A DNA stretch of 64,000 bases from Linum tenue (Eukaryota > Streptophyta > Magnoliopsida > Malpighiales > Linaceae): assembly GCA_946122785.1 (NCBI GenBank), contig CAMGYJ010000010.1, positions 13,553,467 to 13,617,466 on the forward strand. The letters run 5' to 3'. The notes beneath the pieces were generated by a model. It was not told the DNA's origin and searched no databases. It saw only the letters and a list, made by a program, of their open reading frames with translations. Positions 43,935-55,222 of the stretch are shown piece after piece. Positions within the stretch are counted from its first letter, which is position 1. Each line of letters starts with the position of its first letter. A program made the position numbers and the translations under genes.

Positions 43935-44135
43935 AGCAGCAAGGGTGGTTCACCGGAAGCTACATACAATAAGAAAAAGCCAATAAAGTCGGGATCTTTA
44001 GGCAAACAATTTGCATACTATGTGCTGTAGCCTGTAAGTTTCAACTCTACATGGGGTTTTATGTGGAGCTGAAATTATTGTCTGTTCGTTGTTACCACGG
44101 CTTTGTTCATCCGATTTTTTAAGAGGATCATTTAC

Positions 44136-44530
44136 CTTTTGATGACAGAACTCGGTTCTGGTGATGTCCACTGCTGAGGATTTCGACGTTGAACTGTTTG
44201 GGGATGGTGTCTATGGTAGGAACCTTGTATCTCCAGGTGCTGTCTGCTGTGACTAAACCGTCCGAGTTAGTCTTGTACTCTTCTAACATGAAGAACCCTA
44301 TTCCCTGAACAAAAGCTCCTTCAATCTGCAAGCGAACAAAGACAGAAGTTAAAACATCAAGACCTCCGACGTCATGTGTTCTTTAAAGATTATAACTTCA
44401 GTCTATCTAATGGAATATCTGTGTGTACAACCTGTCCCATGTCTACTGCAGGATTCAGACTTTGTCCATAGTCATATACGAGATCTGATCTCAGAATTGT
44501 GGTTTCACCTGTGAGAAGATTTACCTCCAC
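44136..44530 (-). pseudogene. Aldehyde oxidase fragment, two intact exons
   Basis: Plant aldehyde oxidases are molybdenum enzymes that oxidise aldehydes such as abscisic aldehyde. Exon 44432-44530 (99 nt, phase 0): VEVNLLTGETTILRSDLVYD, then GQSLNPAVDMGQ. Exon 44136-44325 (190 nt): IEGAFVQGIGFFMLEEY, STWRYKVPTIDTIPKQFNVE and SGHHQNRVLSSK. Both lie in the molybdopterin-binding C-terminal domain, have correct GT-AG borders and no stop. The following exon (normally GEPPLLL...) and all preceding ones are absent, so this is an isolated fragment of a 1350-residue enzyme. It sits on the same strand as, and just upstream of, the Ulp1-like exons. Confidence 0.88.
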
Positions 44531-45061
44531 CTGTTGCATATAGAAAAGATGTGTAAGATGGATTTTTGCAGCAAACTTTTCTAGCAGCAAGTAGAATGTA
44601 TCACATGTGTCATCTTTTCATGTGCAAGTTTTGTTTAAAGGCGGGGAAATTCCAGAGGAAGGGAAATAGAGTGTGTTCCCATTTTTTCCTCTGTACAGAA
44701 CACAGAAGGATGAAGATGGAAGGTTTTGGGAGGAAGAAGATCGGTAAGGAGAGAGACAAATAAATAAAAAATAAATGAATCAATTTACACATGGCAGCAT
44801 TGGATAATTAATTGAAGTGGAAGGTTACGCTACCAAAAATATTAAAATAATAATGTAACTAACCTAAATTAAGTACTAAAATAATCATTCTTAACATAGA
44901 CAAAACAACAGAGGGGTAAAAATAGGTGTCCAGCAGCAAGTTGGGCATAATTCTTGTACGTACATACACGTTCCACCGCCTCCAAACCTACCAAACCACC
45001 TACAGTCAGTATCCCACCCTGCCGAGACCCTAAACCAAAGAAGTTTGCAGCCATTATATCG

Positions 45062-46330
45062 ATGGAAGAAGAAGAACATCCTCGTAACAGTCCCATCGAA
45101 GATGACCTTGAGAGTTTAGAGGAAACACGAGAAACCGACAATGGCATTCTGAATAGAGAAACGACTGGGATGGAAGATGTGATTTTAGATCCTCCTAAAA
45201 TCGGCCAGATATTTAATGACTTCGAAGAAGCTTACAACTTCTACAATGATTATGCAAGGGCTTGGGGATTCTCTGTTAGGCGCTCAAAGAAAGTTCGAAA
45301 CAGCAAGAGAGAGGTTACTACTGGAGCTTTCGTTTGTTCTTGTGAGGGACATAGAGCCCCCAACAAAGGGGAGAAAAAGAGAGACTCCCCTATGGAGACC
45401 ATATTTGGTTGTAAAGCAAAAATGCATGTGGCATTTAACAAGAATGATTCAAAATGGACAGTGGATATATTTAAAGAAGATCACAATCATATGCCAATTA
45501 ATCGGCAGTGTACTCATCACCTGAGATCACAACGAGGGTTAACAGAGGCTGACAAGGCAGACTTTAGATTTAAGAAGAATGCAGGTATGAAACCTTCTCA
45601 AATAATAAAGCTTGTTGTGCATAATGCTGGAGGGCATGATAAAGTTGGGTACACAGTAAAAGATGGGATGAATTTCAGCACTCTAGATCGCAATGAAAGA
45701 TTATGTCCTAGTGATGCGGCAGCCGCACTGGCCTATCTAGAATCGAAGAAAAGTACGAACACGCACTTCATCCTCCGGTACACTACTAACGAGGAAAATA
45801 GGCTCCACAGTTTATTCTGGGTAGACAGTATGAGCATAGCTGACCTCTCGTGCTTTGGAGAGTTGCTCGCATTTGACACGACATACAAAAAAAATATTTA
45901 CAATATGCCTCTTGTTATTTTCACAGGTACACACCTTAGTGCTAATTTTGGTTCGTATATTCAATTTTCTAATCTGTAAACAAGTTGAGAAGCACTTGCT
46001 ATTTCAGGTATCAACCATCATTTCACGAGTTGCTTATTTGGGAGTGCACTGTTAGCTAATGAGACTCAAGGGAGCTACAAGTGGGCTTTGGAGATATTGA
46101 AGGAAATTTTGGGTGGAAAGGACTTGCATACAGTTGTAACAGATGGGGATAAAGCAATGAGGAATGCCATTGCTACTGTGTTTCCAGATGCAACACACCG
46201 GCTTTGTGCGTGGCATCTTTCAAAGAATATCAAGGGCAAGGGGAAGAATAGCCCAGACTTCGAACCCCAATGGAGCACATTTGTAACTGCTGATGGAAGT
46301 CATCATCAGCATTATACATCAAATAACTAA
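45062..46330 (+). pseudogene. FAR1-like MULE transposase, 3' truncated
   Basis: Member of the FAR1/FHY3-related, Mutator-derived family. ATG 45062 starts an acidic N-terminus (MEEEEHPRNS); an upstream in-frame ATG at 44954 is less likely. The FAR1 DNA-binding domain follows: FEEAYNFYNDYARAWGFSVR, C-S-C-E-G-H, TIFGCKAKMHV and FKEDHNHMP. The MULE transposase domain starts with SLFWVDSMS, LLAFDTTYKKN. Exon 1 ends at 45926; intron 45927-46007; exon 2 from 46008 (INHHFTSCLFGSALL, TDGDKAMRNAI, HRLCAWHLSKNI). Around 46250-46280 it fuses to an antisense MULE, so the catalytic Glu region, the rest of the transposase and the SWIM zinc finger are missing. Reading frame to 46330 is chimeric. Confidence 0.88.
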
Positions 46331-46654
46331 GCTCACGAAGGAAGTCAGAGTCACACAAACTTCCCAGATTAACAACTGCATTCTGAGCAATATGCCATGT
46401 ACACAACCCATGAAAACAATCTGGGAAAACAGACCTTATACCAGCAGCAATTGTAGCAGCCTGGTCAGTAAACATTGATAACGGTCTCACACCTCCCATG
46501 CATTTCAAAAACTGATCGAAAAGCCATTCAAATGTTGCCGTTGTTTCATCATATAGAAGAGCAGCCGCAAAGACAGTCAGTTGGTGATGATTGTTGAAAC
46601 CAACAAACAAAGCTACAAAAACATAAGAAACTGTGAGTAAAAACAATTCTACCA

Positions 46655-47010
46655 ACACATACCATGTGGTAAAAGGTACGAAATAATACCAACTCGTACC
46701 ACATGGTAAAGACTTCTAAGAACAAAAAAAAACAATCCATACCAGACCATACCATATAGTACAGACTTCTAACGACGCAAAAACCACCTCAAATAACCTT
46801 GTTACCAACCCATAACATATGGTAAAAGACTTTTAAGAACAAAAACACAATGCATACCAGCCCATACCATATAGTACAGACTTCTAACAACGCAAAAACC
46901 ACCTCAAATAACCTTGTTACCACACATACCATATGGTAAAATACTTTTAAGAACAAAAAAGCAATCCATACCAACCCATACCATATGGTACAGACTTTTA
47001 AGAACAAAAT
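46655..47010. repeat. Palindromic TACCATATGGTA array in transposase intron 2
   Basis: Spaced units of about 120 bp with TACCATATGGTA, TACCACATGGTA or TACCATATAGTA cores and AGACTTCTAACRACG spacers. Related to, but longer-spaced than, the array at 40915. Confidence 0.85.
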
Positions 47011-47934
47011 AACCATGATACAGAATGATAATAATAATAATCATACAAACTCACAAAGACAATAATAAACAACAAACTAGAAAAACATACCTAGTGGCCG
47101 AAACTCTTTGTTAGTCTGGTAAGTAGTATCAAAACTAATTGAATCACCAAAATAATGATAATTCATCCTCATCTTCCCATCTGCCCAAAAAATACTAGCA
47201 ATGTTCTCTTCAACATCAACCTCCACCTCATGAAAGAACCCAGGATCCAGCTGTGCTTGACGTCTAAAGTATTCAAGCAATGCAGTCGCATCACCATACT
47301 CCATTGATAACGTCCTCACCGTTCGCAGATGGTTCTTCAAATCATTCTTTGTGAACCCAACAAACTTCCGACCACCACCAGCCCTACTAATTGCATTATA
47401 CGAAGAAGGCACACCAATACCAGCAGCATCATTCACCTCTGCCAACACCTCTGCCAACATCTTATACACAGGAGCCATTCGTCTGCTGGATCTCACATAG
47501 TGACGCAGAGACTTAGGAATCATGTCATGGTTGTGCACATTATACCAACGATAGATCTTGTAGCATTTAAACTCTTTAAACCACCTCAGTCGTATATAAG
47601 CACCATTACATCCACCCCTGAGTTCTGGAACATTACGAACACGAACCGTCGTATCAACAACACCTACATTATCAGGGTTATTCTCGCTACCTCTTTTCCA
47701 ACCTTCCTTATTGCAACAATACTTGATATACTATACAGCTGAAGAACCACCATTAAGCTTCGGACACGCTGATTGGTTATAAATCCTCACACCAAAACCT
47801 TCATGATTCCCATAATCAACATAAAAATTATATGCATCATCTGGTGTATTGAACTCTAAGTCCTTCCAAGAATCACGAACAGTAGGATCTATACCATTGA
47901 AACCTACAAACATTATGAAGCAACATATTAAATA

Positions 47935-48525
47935 TGTACAAATATAATACCACCATGGTATGATATGGTAAAATGGATTCCAGACCACAACAGTGTGAAA
48001 TCTCAATGTATACCAATAATTACAGCCATGATACAAGAGTTACTACCATGGTATAATATGGTAAAATGAATTACATGCCACAACAGAATCACATCTTAGC
48101 ATATTACCACACTATACCACATGGTATGGCATGGTAAAATCAAATTACCACACTATACCACATGGTATGACATGGTAAAATCACTTACAGCAGCAACAAA
48201 ATCCCCAAAAAACCACACTATACCATAAGCTATACATGATAACATCAAGTTACCATATTTTACCACATGGTATGACATGGTAAAATAAATTATCACACAT
48301 AACCCCACCTTTAACTTGAAACTACCACACTATACCACATGGTAAGGCATGGTAAAATCAAATTACGACACCATACCGATGATTCCAAACATGGTACAAG
48401 TAATTACCACCATGGTATGATATGGTAAAACTTAAATACAGAGCACAATAACATCACAACACAACACTATAGTATCACCTCTCATCGTATACCAGTAATT
48501 ACCACCATGGTACCATATGGTATCT
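47935..48525. repeat. Palindromic TACCACATGGTA array in transposase intron 1
   Basis: More than ten imperfect copies of TACCAYATGGTA/TACCATGGTATGATATGGTA separated by 20-50 bp of AT-rich sequence with the recurring phrase ACCACACTATACCACATGGT. Same core as the other two arrays. Confidence 0.85.
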
Positions 48526-49394
48526 AACACATTCAAACTTCAATAAACAAACAAATTTGTATATCTTACCTCCTGATTCACCAGAGTTGGCTGAATGACC
48601 AAATCCAAGATCGATAGATGAAGAAACAGTTCCAACAACGCTAGATGAAGAACCAGATCCTACAACGCTGGTTGAAGAACCAGATCTATCAAATGGAACA
48701 ACATCGCCACAATTTACGTAACTCATCTCACCAGAATACTGCAAAAACACCAAAACACAAAGAACATAACACATGAACAAGCTCGATTAGCTAAACAGAA
48801 CACACAAAGAAACTCAGAGAAAGTAAATTCTACAAAACCTACAACGAAACCAGAGAAACTCAAACACGCTCGATTAGCTAAACATGAACAAGCTCGACTA
48901 GCAGCAATGAATAACCTCCAACGAAACCAGAGATCAACAGAATACTCGATTAGCTAAACAGGAAGAATAAAAAAAAAACTAATATCTAACCTCGTCGTCG
49001 ATCAATTATGGAGAATCAAAAAGCTTGATTCGATTAGTTGCTGCTCGCAGTTTCTATCGCCGTTGATCAATTATGGAGAATCAGAAAGCTCGATTCGATT
49101 AGCTGCTGGTCGCAGTTTCTATCGCCGTCGACCAATTATGGAGAATCGCCGTCCCCTGTTTCTCAACTGCTGCTCGTAGTTTCTCTATCCAAAAACCGAA
49201 TCCAACTCGCGCACAGAATGATTCGCAACGGACAAAAGGGGGAAGTCATTGATTCAAAAATCGGACAAAAATGCCCCTGACCATCACCGCATCAACCACA
49301 ACCACACGATCAACCCGGCCCAGATCTAAGGTCCTAAGGTGGTTACTCACGGATGAGTAACAAAGGGTTACTCACCCTATCCTAAGCCGCTGGA

Positions 49395-49945
49395 CGGAGT
49401 CACTTAAATAAAGACAAAACTGATTTCCTCTGCTTATTTCCAATAAGGCATCGGAAACACATATTACTGGAAGGAGATGGAAACTTCAAACTTGAGTACT
49501 CCTCCCATACATATATCCCTCATATATAAGAAAAGAGAAGATTTAAACTGGATCCACTCCCTTCCCTCATTACTTTTTAGTTAATCATATTTTATGTGTT
49601 CTAATTCAAACAATAAATTTTTAAAAAAAATTTAAATTAATTGTACTTTATAAAATTATATCGATTTAGATATATTTTGGATTAGAAAAATATGTTAATC
49701 AAGCAAACTATAGCATTCATGAACTATAATTTCTTCTACAGTAGTACCCAATCTATGTGGCAGTTTCTAATCATGCCCTCACCGTCAATTATTCATTAGA
49801 TTGTCATGATAGTGGATCCCACCTTGCTGACTCGACTTTGACTAAACTCTCAATCTGGCCAAAGTCAACCTAGAATGATCATGATACTCCCGACTTAATT
49901 CATGATTTATAAAATAAAAATAAAAACCACCACAAATTAAAAATG
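49395..49945. other. Spacer without recognised features
   Basis: AT-rich, no ORF with a recognisable product, no paired repeats seen. Confidence 0.4.
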
Positions 49946-49949
49946 AGAT

Positions 49950-50545
49950 TCATGAAGGTTCGATTGTTCTCATCATCAACCCTAAACTTTCCGAAGTCAT
50001 TTTTACATAATGGACAGTAAAATCTGAAAACATGGAATAGAGCAAGTTGACATGGTTCATAGTCACCCTCCATTCATCAACTGGTTTACCCAAGGCTTCG
50101 ACAATAGCTAAACAATATGAGGTAATTAAGGCCGAGCAAAGTTCACAGTTTGCCTTTCTCGCCGCTTCACAAAAGCCTAAGTTGTGCGACAAGGGATTTT
50201 CTCATCTTTATCGTCGTAAACCTTCCTCGATGCATTCTTTTCAATCGCAGCAATGCTCGCCTACTGGATGTCGATTTTGAAAGTACCATCACAAAAGATC
50301 ACTTTGTCGTAGATCCTCGACGGAGGGACATGTATCTTATGGTAATACCTTGACTAAGAGGGATGACGTGAAAATGAATTTTCCCCAATACTAGACCAGT
50401 CCTCAAGCTCACAAGCTGCATGTGATGAGACTGCTGGCAGAGAAGGAAAAACATTCTCAAAGTCGAATTCATTTCTTGCTTTCCATATTTTCCACCAAAT
50501 AATCAAGCCATTAACTGGGTTGGAATTCAATCTATAGATTATCAA
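49950..50545 (-). pseudogene. Degenerate RNase H-like region of a LINE
   Basis: Minus-strand open pieces read as the tail of plant LINE ORF2 or the RVT_3 RNase H family: IIWWKIWKARNEFDFENVFP at the start, then IFCDGTFKIDIQ and a long helical tail (MTSESLGLMMRTIEPS end). Several stops and shifts separate the pieces. The W-x-I-W-K-A-R-N-E motif is what links it to LINEs. There is no neighbouring RT, so it is a fragment. Confidence 0.5.
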
Positions 50546-53500
50546 TTTTTGTGTTGATCACTGGGTTATTTATCACTGTTAGGGAAAATAACAAATCTCA
50601 TAGAATGCTATTGGCGCGTGATAGGATTCACGCGTTGTGGATCGCTAAATTACTTTACTTCTACTCCTAAGAAACTACAATAATTACTGGAATAATCTTC
50701 TTCTTATTCATAACTGAACCACAAAGTACATATTTATAGGGAAACACAAGAAAACCTAATAGCTCACCCTATCCCACTCTAACAAGGCAAACTAATAACT
50801 TCCTCAACAAGTCACAATAAACTAATATGAATATTCTAAATAACCATAATAATCTAACAATTAACTAATAATAATACCCTAATGACTAAACCTAACCCGG
50901 CACCAAGGCCCAAGGTGCTATAACGGGTGCTATAATGTACCAGTTATTGACTCGAACGACGTAAATTCCTATGTATGTAATGTTTAGTGTTTCCAAATAT
51001 TTTACTATAAATGATTGGCTTCCACTAAAAGACAATAAAAAAGGGAAGAACCTATTGTTAAGTATTTAGTTAAAAAAATAGGGTTATTAGCATGTCCATA
51101 ATTGAGCTGAGTAATCAAATAATTTGAAAAATTTTGTGGTATCGAATGTAACATGTGTTGACACTTCCTTCTCCGCAAGCAATCTACCCTATAAATTGCA
51201 AGTTTGGTGAGTATAAAAAAGAACAGCAAAAATAGCAATAGGCATGGAAGAAAGAATGCATTGATCGATCTCCGAATCTCAAATAAAATGTTGCCTTTTT
51301 GTCCTCTACCAGCCTTATTAATATTTGGAAAATGTAGCTTTTAGGTCAAATAATATATTTATTGTTAAATTATTGTATGTTACCTATCAAATTATATTCA
51401 AGTTATGAAAATCTTAAATTATTACCATTACACGTATATTTTTATAATATGGATAAATGGCTTAAATCAGTTGGACACCAGATCCAAACATTGAAACTCA
51501 AACCATTTGTTTGACCACCTCAACAGCCTAAACCTGTTTGACAACCTTGATTTGAACCATATGTTTGCGATGCATTGTAGACACATCCTATCAATTACTT
51601 ATACTAATAAGAAAATAATTAGCTTTTAAATGTTTACCAAGAATATCTAAATTTTTAAAGCATGTGGTAGCAGCAAGGAATTATTAACTAAAATACCATG
51701 TCAATTATAGAACCTTGATGATGTGTTAATGGCTTTGAACTCGAATAAACAATATTTATCCAGAGATCAAACCTTTTCGGTAAAAAATACAATGGTATAC
51801 TATAAGGGGCCAAAAAGCATTGGTTGAGTGTTATTCCTAATTTTGAGAATAATCAACTAATGTACGCGGTATAAGATAATAGATTTGAATATTGTGATTG
51901 AAAAATCAAGGTATAATGTCTTCCATCAAGAGTTTATAAACCTCCACGTTGGCAATGAGTCAACATATATAAGATAATTGAGAAACCATTATATATGCTG
52001 AAAATTTTCAACATAAGCCTATGAGATAAATAAAAAACTGTCAATAATCAGTGATTAAACATCTTAACTTAGAAATATATATTGTTGATGACAATGATTA
52101 GAAACATTGATTGATTGTCGACTACGAATATTTGATAACATAATGTTACGACAAAACAAACCATTTTGTATATTCAAAATAGTAAGATACAAGGATAAGT
52201 TGATTTTGCGTAAAACACAATTGGTCCGACCAATAGGTGGTTTTATGCATTGAAGAAATATTCTCTGGATCCGCAAATTAATGAAATGCAAGAGAAGAGG
52301 GAATAGGCAATTGATAATGTAGATAAATGTCTCACTAATAGAGATGAAGACATTATTATTAATGGAGATGATGGTGTTGTTCATGATGGAGGACATGCAA
52401 AAAAATTAAAAAGAATACATGCAACATTCTCTAACGACGAGGAGTAAACAAAGGGATAATTTGAGAATGATTTTAGGAGTTGGTGCCCTTACATAGGGTT
52501 TGTTTTTCATTTTCGTAAAACAATTTTAGGCGATAAGTCATTGAAATGTTAGAGAATAGTACAATGTGATTCTTTTGAATTTTTGAAGTATTTTAATAAT
52601 TTAGATTCTCTTATTCTTCCAAACAATTTGAATATTTAGAGGAAGACGCCGATTCCCAAGCGGAATTCGTCGATCTTGGCGCCGTAGCTTGTCCGGCTGT
52701 CGCACCAGAATTTGGCCGCGTGAGCCCGGAGAGATTAGCAGGGAGGTTGACGTTGCGGATTTCCCCTGTTTTCTCCATGTTGATGGAGTTGCATTGTATA
52801 TGTAGTCTCTGATTAGGAGATACAGCAGTTGTGGCGATTTGATGGCCACTTTAGGAATTGGTAATGGCATTGAAAGTGTGGAGAGGAGATTATGAATATG
52901 AAGGTGAAAGCGTTCAGATTGGACATGATGGAATGATGGGTGGTTGTTTTTTGGTTGGGTTTTAATGGAATTCGTTGTCGATTGGGAATAAACCTTGCAA
53001 CTTTTGGGGATCTCTTTGGATGAGAGGGGAAGGTTCGTCAGACTGAAAATTTGGGGAGAGTGAGATGTTTTTGGCAGAGGTAGGGTCCACGGTGGGGTAG
53101 ACAGAGGCGAGAAGGGGCTGACTCGATAATTGGTTGGGTTCATTGGGTTTGATTATTGATTTTTTTTATTAATATTTTAAGTGATGTGGCGTGCTGATTG
53201 TGCAAAAGTAACGATTTTTTAGATGGAGATGGACGGAATTACCTTTTTGTTATTCTTCCAAACATTTGTTATTGAAACGTGCAAAATTAGAGGTTTATGA
53301 CCGTTTTGTACTAAGTGTATAGTTTTGTGACCTTTTGTGCTAATTACCCCTTCTTTATTCTCATAAGAGGCGTCATGCAAGGAATTCTTTTGGGGGCAAG
53401 TGTCAATTGCTACTTCTCCAAGTTTTCATAAAGCTAACTACATGGCTCATATGCTGTGAAATCAAAGTTATATGTCAAATGTTGACACATGCAACTTATA

Positions 53501-53655
53501 TAGACAACAATTATTTTTCAAAATAAACTCCTTATACTTATTCAAAATGTCCATTTAACTTACTCAGGACAAGGGTTAGGTATTCAACCGTGTATTAGGT
53601 GTCTCATTTCTTAATTATGGTTGCAGTGTGTCAACCATTTAAATGGACATATATG
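50546..53655. other. Spacer, probably old transposon debris
   Basis: 50577-50945 on the minus strand has an LTR-like order (TATAAATATGTACTTTGTGG, then a long leader ending near TTTTCCCTAACA), but no TSD or second LTR was found. 52601-53143 (-) is an open frame of 180 codons, Ser/Pro/Thr-rich, without a domain. 53240-53350 looks like a MULE-type terminus without a partner. Otherwise AT-rich with nothing recognised. Confidence 0.35.
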
Positions 53656-53665
53656 AAAGAATATA

Positions 53666-54897
53666 GGGTTAATACCCTAGTTTGGCCCGCAGTTTAGCGT
53701 TAGTGACAGTTTTAGCCTCATTTTTCTAATAAGACATTTATGGCCTACTTTTGAAATTATTAGACATATTTGGCCCAAAAATTATGTTGACCGTTAAAAC
53801 TGACGGTCAAACATTTATTCCGTCAGTTACTTAGCATTTAGTGCTGAGATGGCACTAACATGGCTGCCACATCATTTGCACATAATTTATTTATGTTAAA
53901 ATGAAAAAAATATAGAAAAAACAAGTAAATTAATTTGGGGCCCACTTAATTCCCCATTCCATTTCCAACCCCTACCACCCACACCCATCCCTGCGACCAG
54001 CTCCACCTCCCACTTTCACCCGCCGCCACCTCCAACTCCCATTTTCCCCTGCTACTAGCCCTGCTTTCTGCGGCCGAGCAAATCAACACCCACCCCCCCC
54101 CCCTCATTTTCTTCCACTTACCCACCAAATAACACCTCAGCAACCCATCGGTGTGGTGGCCGCCATTAACGGAAGCTTCTCCGGCAGGAAGTTCCAAGAG
54201 ATCGTCATTGCGTGGGAAAGCTTCTCGATCTCCTCCGTCCCGACGACACCGGTAGGCTCCAAAACCATGCTTTCCGTCGAAATATTCGGTGTTATTCGCT
54301 CCTTGGCTTAGTTCAGGCTTTACTAGATCTCAGAAGGATTAAATCGTGGCTGGTTCTGATTCCTGGAGGATTGTGATTTTGGAGTACAACAAGGGGAAGA
54401 GTGTCTTTGATAAAGTTCACCCGGAGATGTTTGGTAAGTCCAGATGCAGTAGGATAGTTCCTGGTTAGTACTTGGCGGTTGACCCCAACGGGAGGGCGGT
54501 GATGATTGGAGCTGGCGAAGAAGAAAAAAAGGCGGAAGAATCATCGACGGAAGAATCGTCGGCCGCTCGGGAATGGGTGGGGGAAGGAGAAACGATGGAG
54601 TTAATAAGGGAAGAGCTAGTGGTCCACGTGACCCCTTCTCTGTAATTCAGTTTTTTCATTTGTTATTATTATTTTTTTATTTTATTTAATTTGTAAATGA
54701 TGTGGACAAGCCCAGTCAGTGGCAAATGCTGAGTCAGTGACGGGGAAAATAGTTGACCGTTAATTCTGACAGTCAAACCGTCTCTCGGGCCAAATTTGTC
54801 TAATAATTTCAAAAGTAGCCCACAAATGTCTTATTTGAAAAATGGGGCCAGAACTGTCACTAACGCTAAACTTCGGGCCAAACTAGTGTATTAACCC
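53666..54897. mobile_element. Pack-MULE with long TIRs
   Basis: 1232 bp with an exact 9 bp duplication AAGAATATA at 53657-53665 and 54898-54906. Long inverted repeats: GGGTTAATACCCTAGTTTGG on the left, GGGTTAATACACTAGTTTGG on the right complement, continuing in good match for at least 115 bp (…TTAGCGTTAGTGACAGTT…, …TTTGAAATTATTAGACA…) and more weakly beyond (TTGACCGTTAA.TCTGAC). Together with the TSD this defines a Mutator-like element. It has no transposase; instead it carries a piece of the SF3B3 gene at 54120-54525. Confidence 0.94.
54120..54525 (+). pseudogene. Captured SF3B3 (SF3b130) fragment
   Basis: Reads as the N-terminal part of splicing factor 3B subunit 3, a U2 snRNP protein: a decayed LT..Q..IGVVAAINGSF start, SGRKFQEIV, MLSVEIFGVIRSLA, then after a shift VILEYNKGKSVFDKVHPEMF, GKSRCSRIVPG and YLAVDPNGRAVMIGAGE. 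Stops replace Gln after RSLA and after IVPG, both CAG-to-TAG changes; a segment between FQEIV and MLSVE is scrambled by small indels. Only about 130 codons of a 1200-residue protein are present. It sits centrally in the Pack-MULE and must be a capture; it cannot encode a working factor. Confidence 0.88.
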
Positions 54898-54906
54898 AAG
54901 AATATA

Positions 54907-55222
54907 TATGAAAATAGACGAAAGTCTGATGGTCTGTGTTACATTTTTTTTGTTTTTATTATTGTGGTTAAAAAACTAAATCAGTAGGCCAGTATCATGT
55001 CTAACAATAAAAACAGTTATCCCAATACCAAACAGTCAAAAAGATGTAATTAGTTTGTTGCTTCAATTCCTCTACTGCCACAGACATAATAGGCGGAGAA
55101 ATCTCACCCGAACATTATATAAACGGCTGGAGATACCCTCTTACTTCCACCGAACGCGTCGAGCCTTTCTTTGCAACAAAAGCAATTGTAAACAATTACT
55201 TTGCATCGCTACCAGCATATCT
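54907..55222. other. Short spacer
   Basis: AT-rich. One copy of TTGCATCGCTACCAGCAT occurs at about 55200, the first of three. No gene. Confidence 0.4.

Larger units (their letters stand above)
46270..48740 (-). pseudogene. MULE transposase (FAR1-like), three exons, C-terminus lost
   Basis: Exon 1, 48570 to about 48740: MSYVNCGDVVPFDRSG and a Ser/Gly/Val-rich stretch. Exon 2, 47091-47903: FAR1-type domain (TPDDAYNFYVDYGNHEGFGV, CCNKEGWKRG, YNVHNHDM), then the transposase start (IASIFWADGKMRMNYHYFGD, SFDTTYQTN). Exon 3, to 46612: ALFVGFNNHHQ, LLYDETTATFEWLF, PLSMFTDQA, CTWHIAQNA, which includes DDE-type residues (D in SFDTTY, D in FTDQA). TAG at 47731-47733 interrupts exon 2. Phases agree across the exon 2-3 intron (RPL-A-LFVGF). 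Both introns (46613-47090 and 47904-48569) are packed with palindromic TACCAYATGGTA repeats. Confidence 0.85.
46265..49388 (-). mobile_element. Truncated MULE encoding its own transposase, relative of the element at 40421-41732
   Basis: The right end, read inwards on the minus strand, is GGCTTAGGATAGGGTGAGTA, then more GTTACTCA/GAGTAAC repeats and CCTTAGATCT; the 40421 element has GGCAGCAGATAGGGTCAGTA, ...CCATAGATCT in the same order. Both also carry the ACCATATGGT satellite. The transposase gene (46270-48740) is on the minus strand. The left part is missing: the element stops within the transposase coding sequence, joined to the FAR1-like gene at about 46265, and no left TIR or TSD is found. 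Confidence 0.75.

Noticed and set aside
52601..53143. 180-codon minus-strand ORF as a gene
   Set aside because: Low-complexity Ser/Pro/Thr composition, no domain, no intron signals, next to transposon-like sequence.
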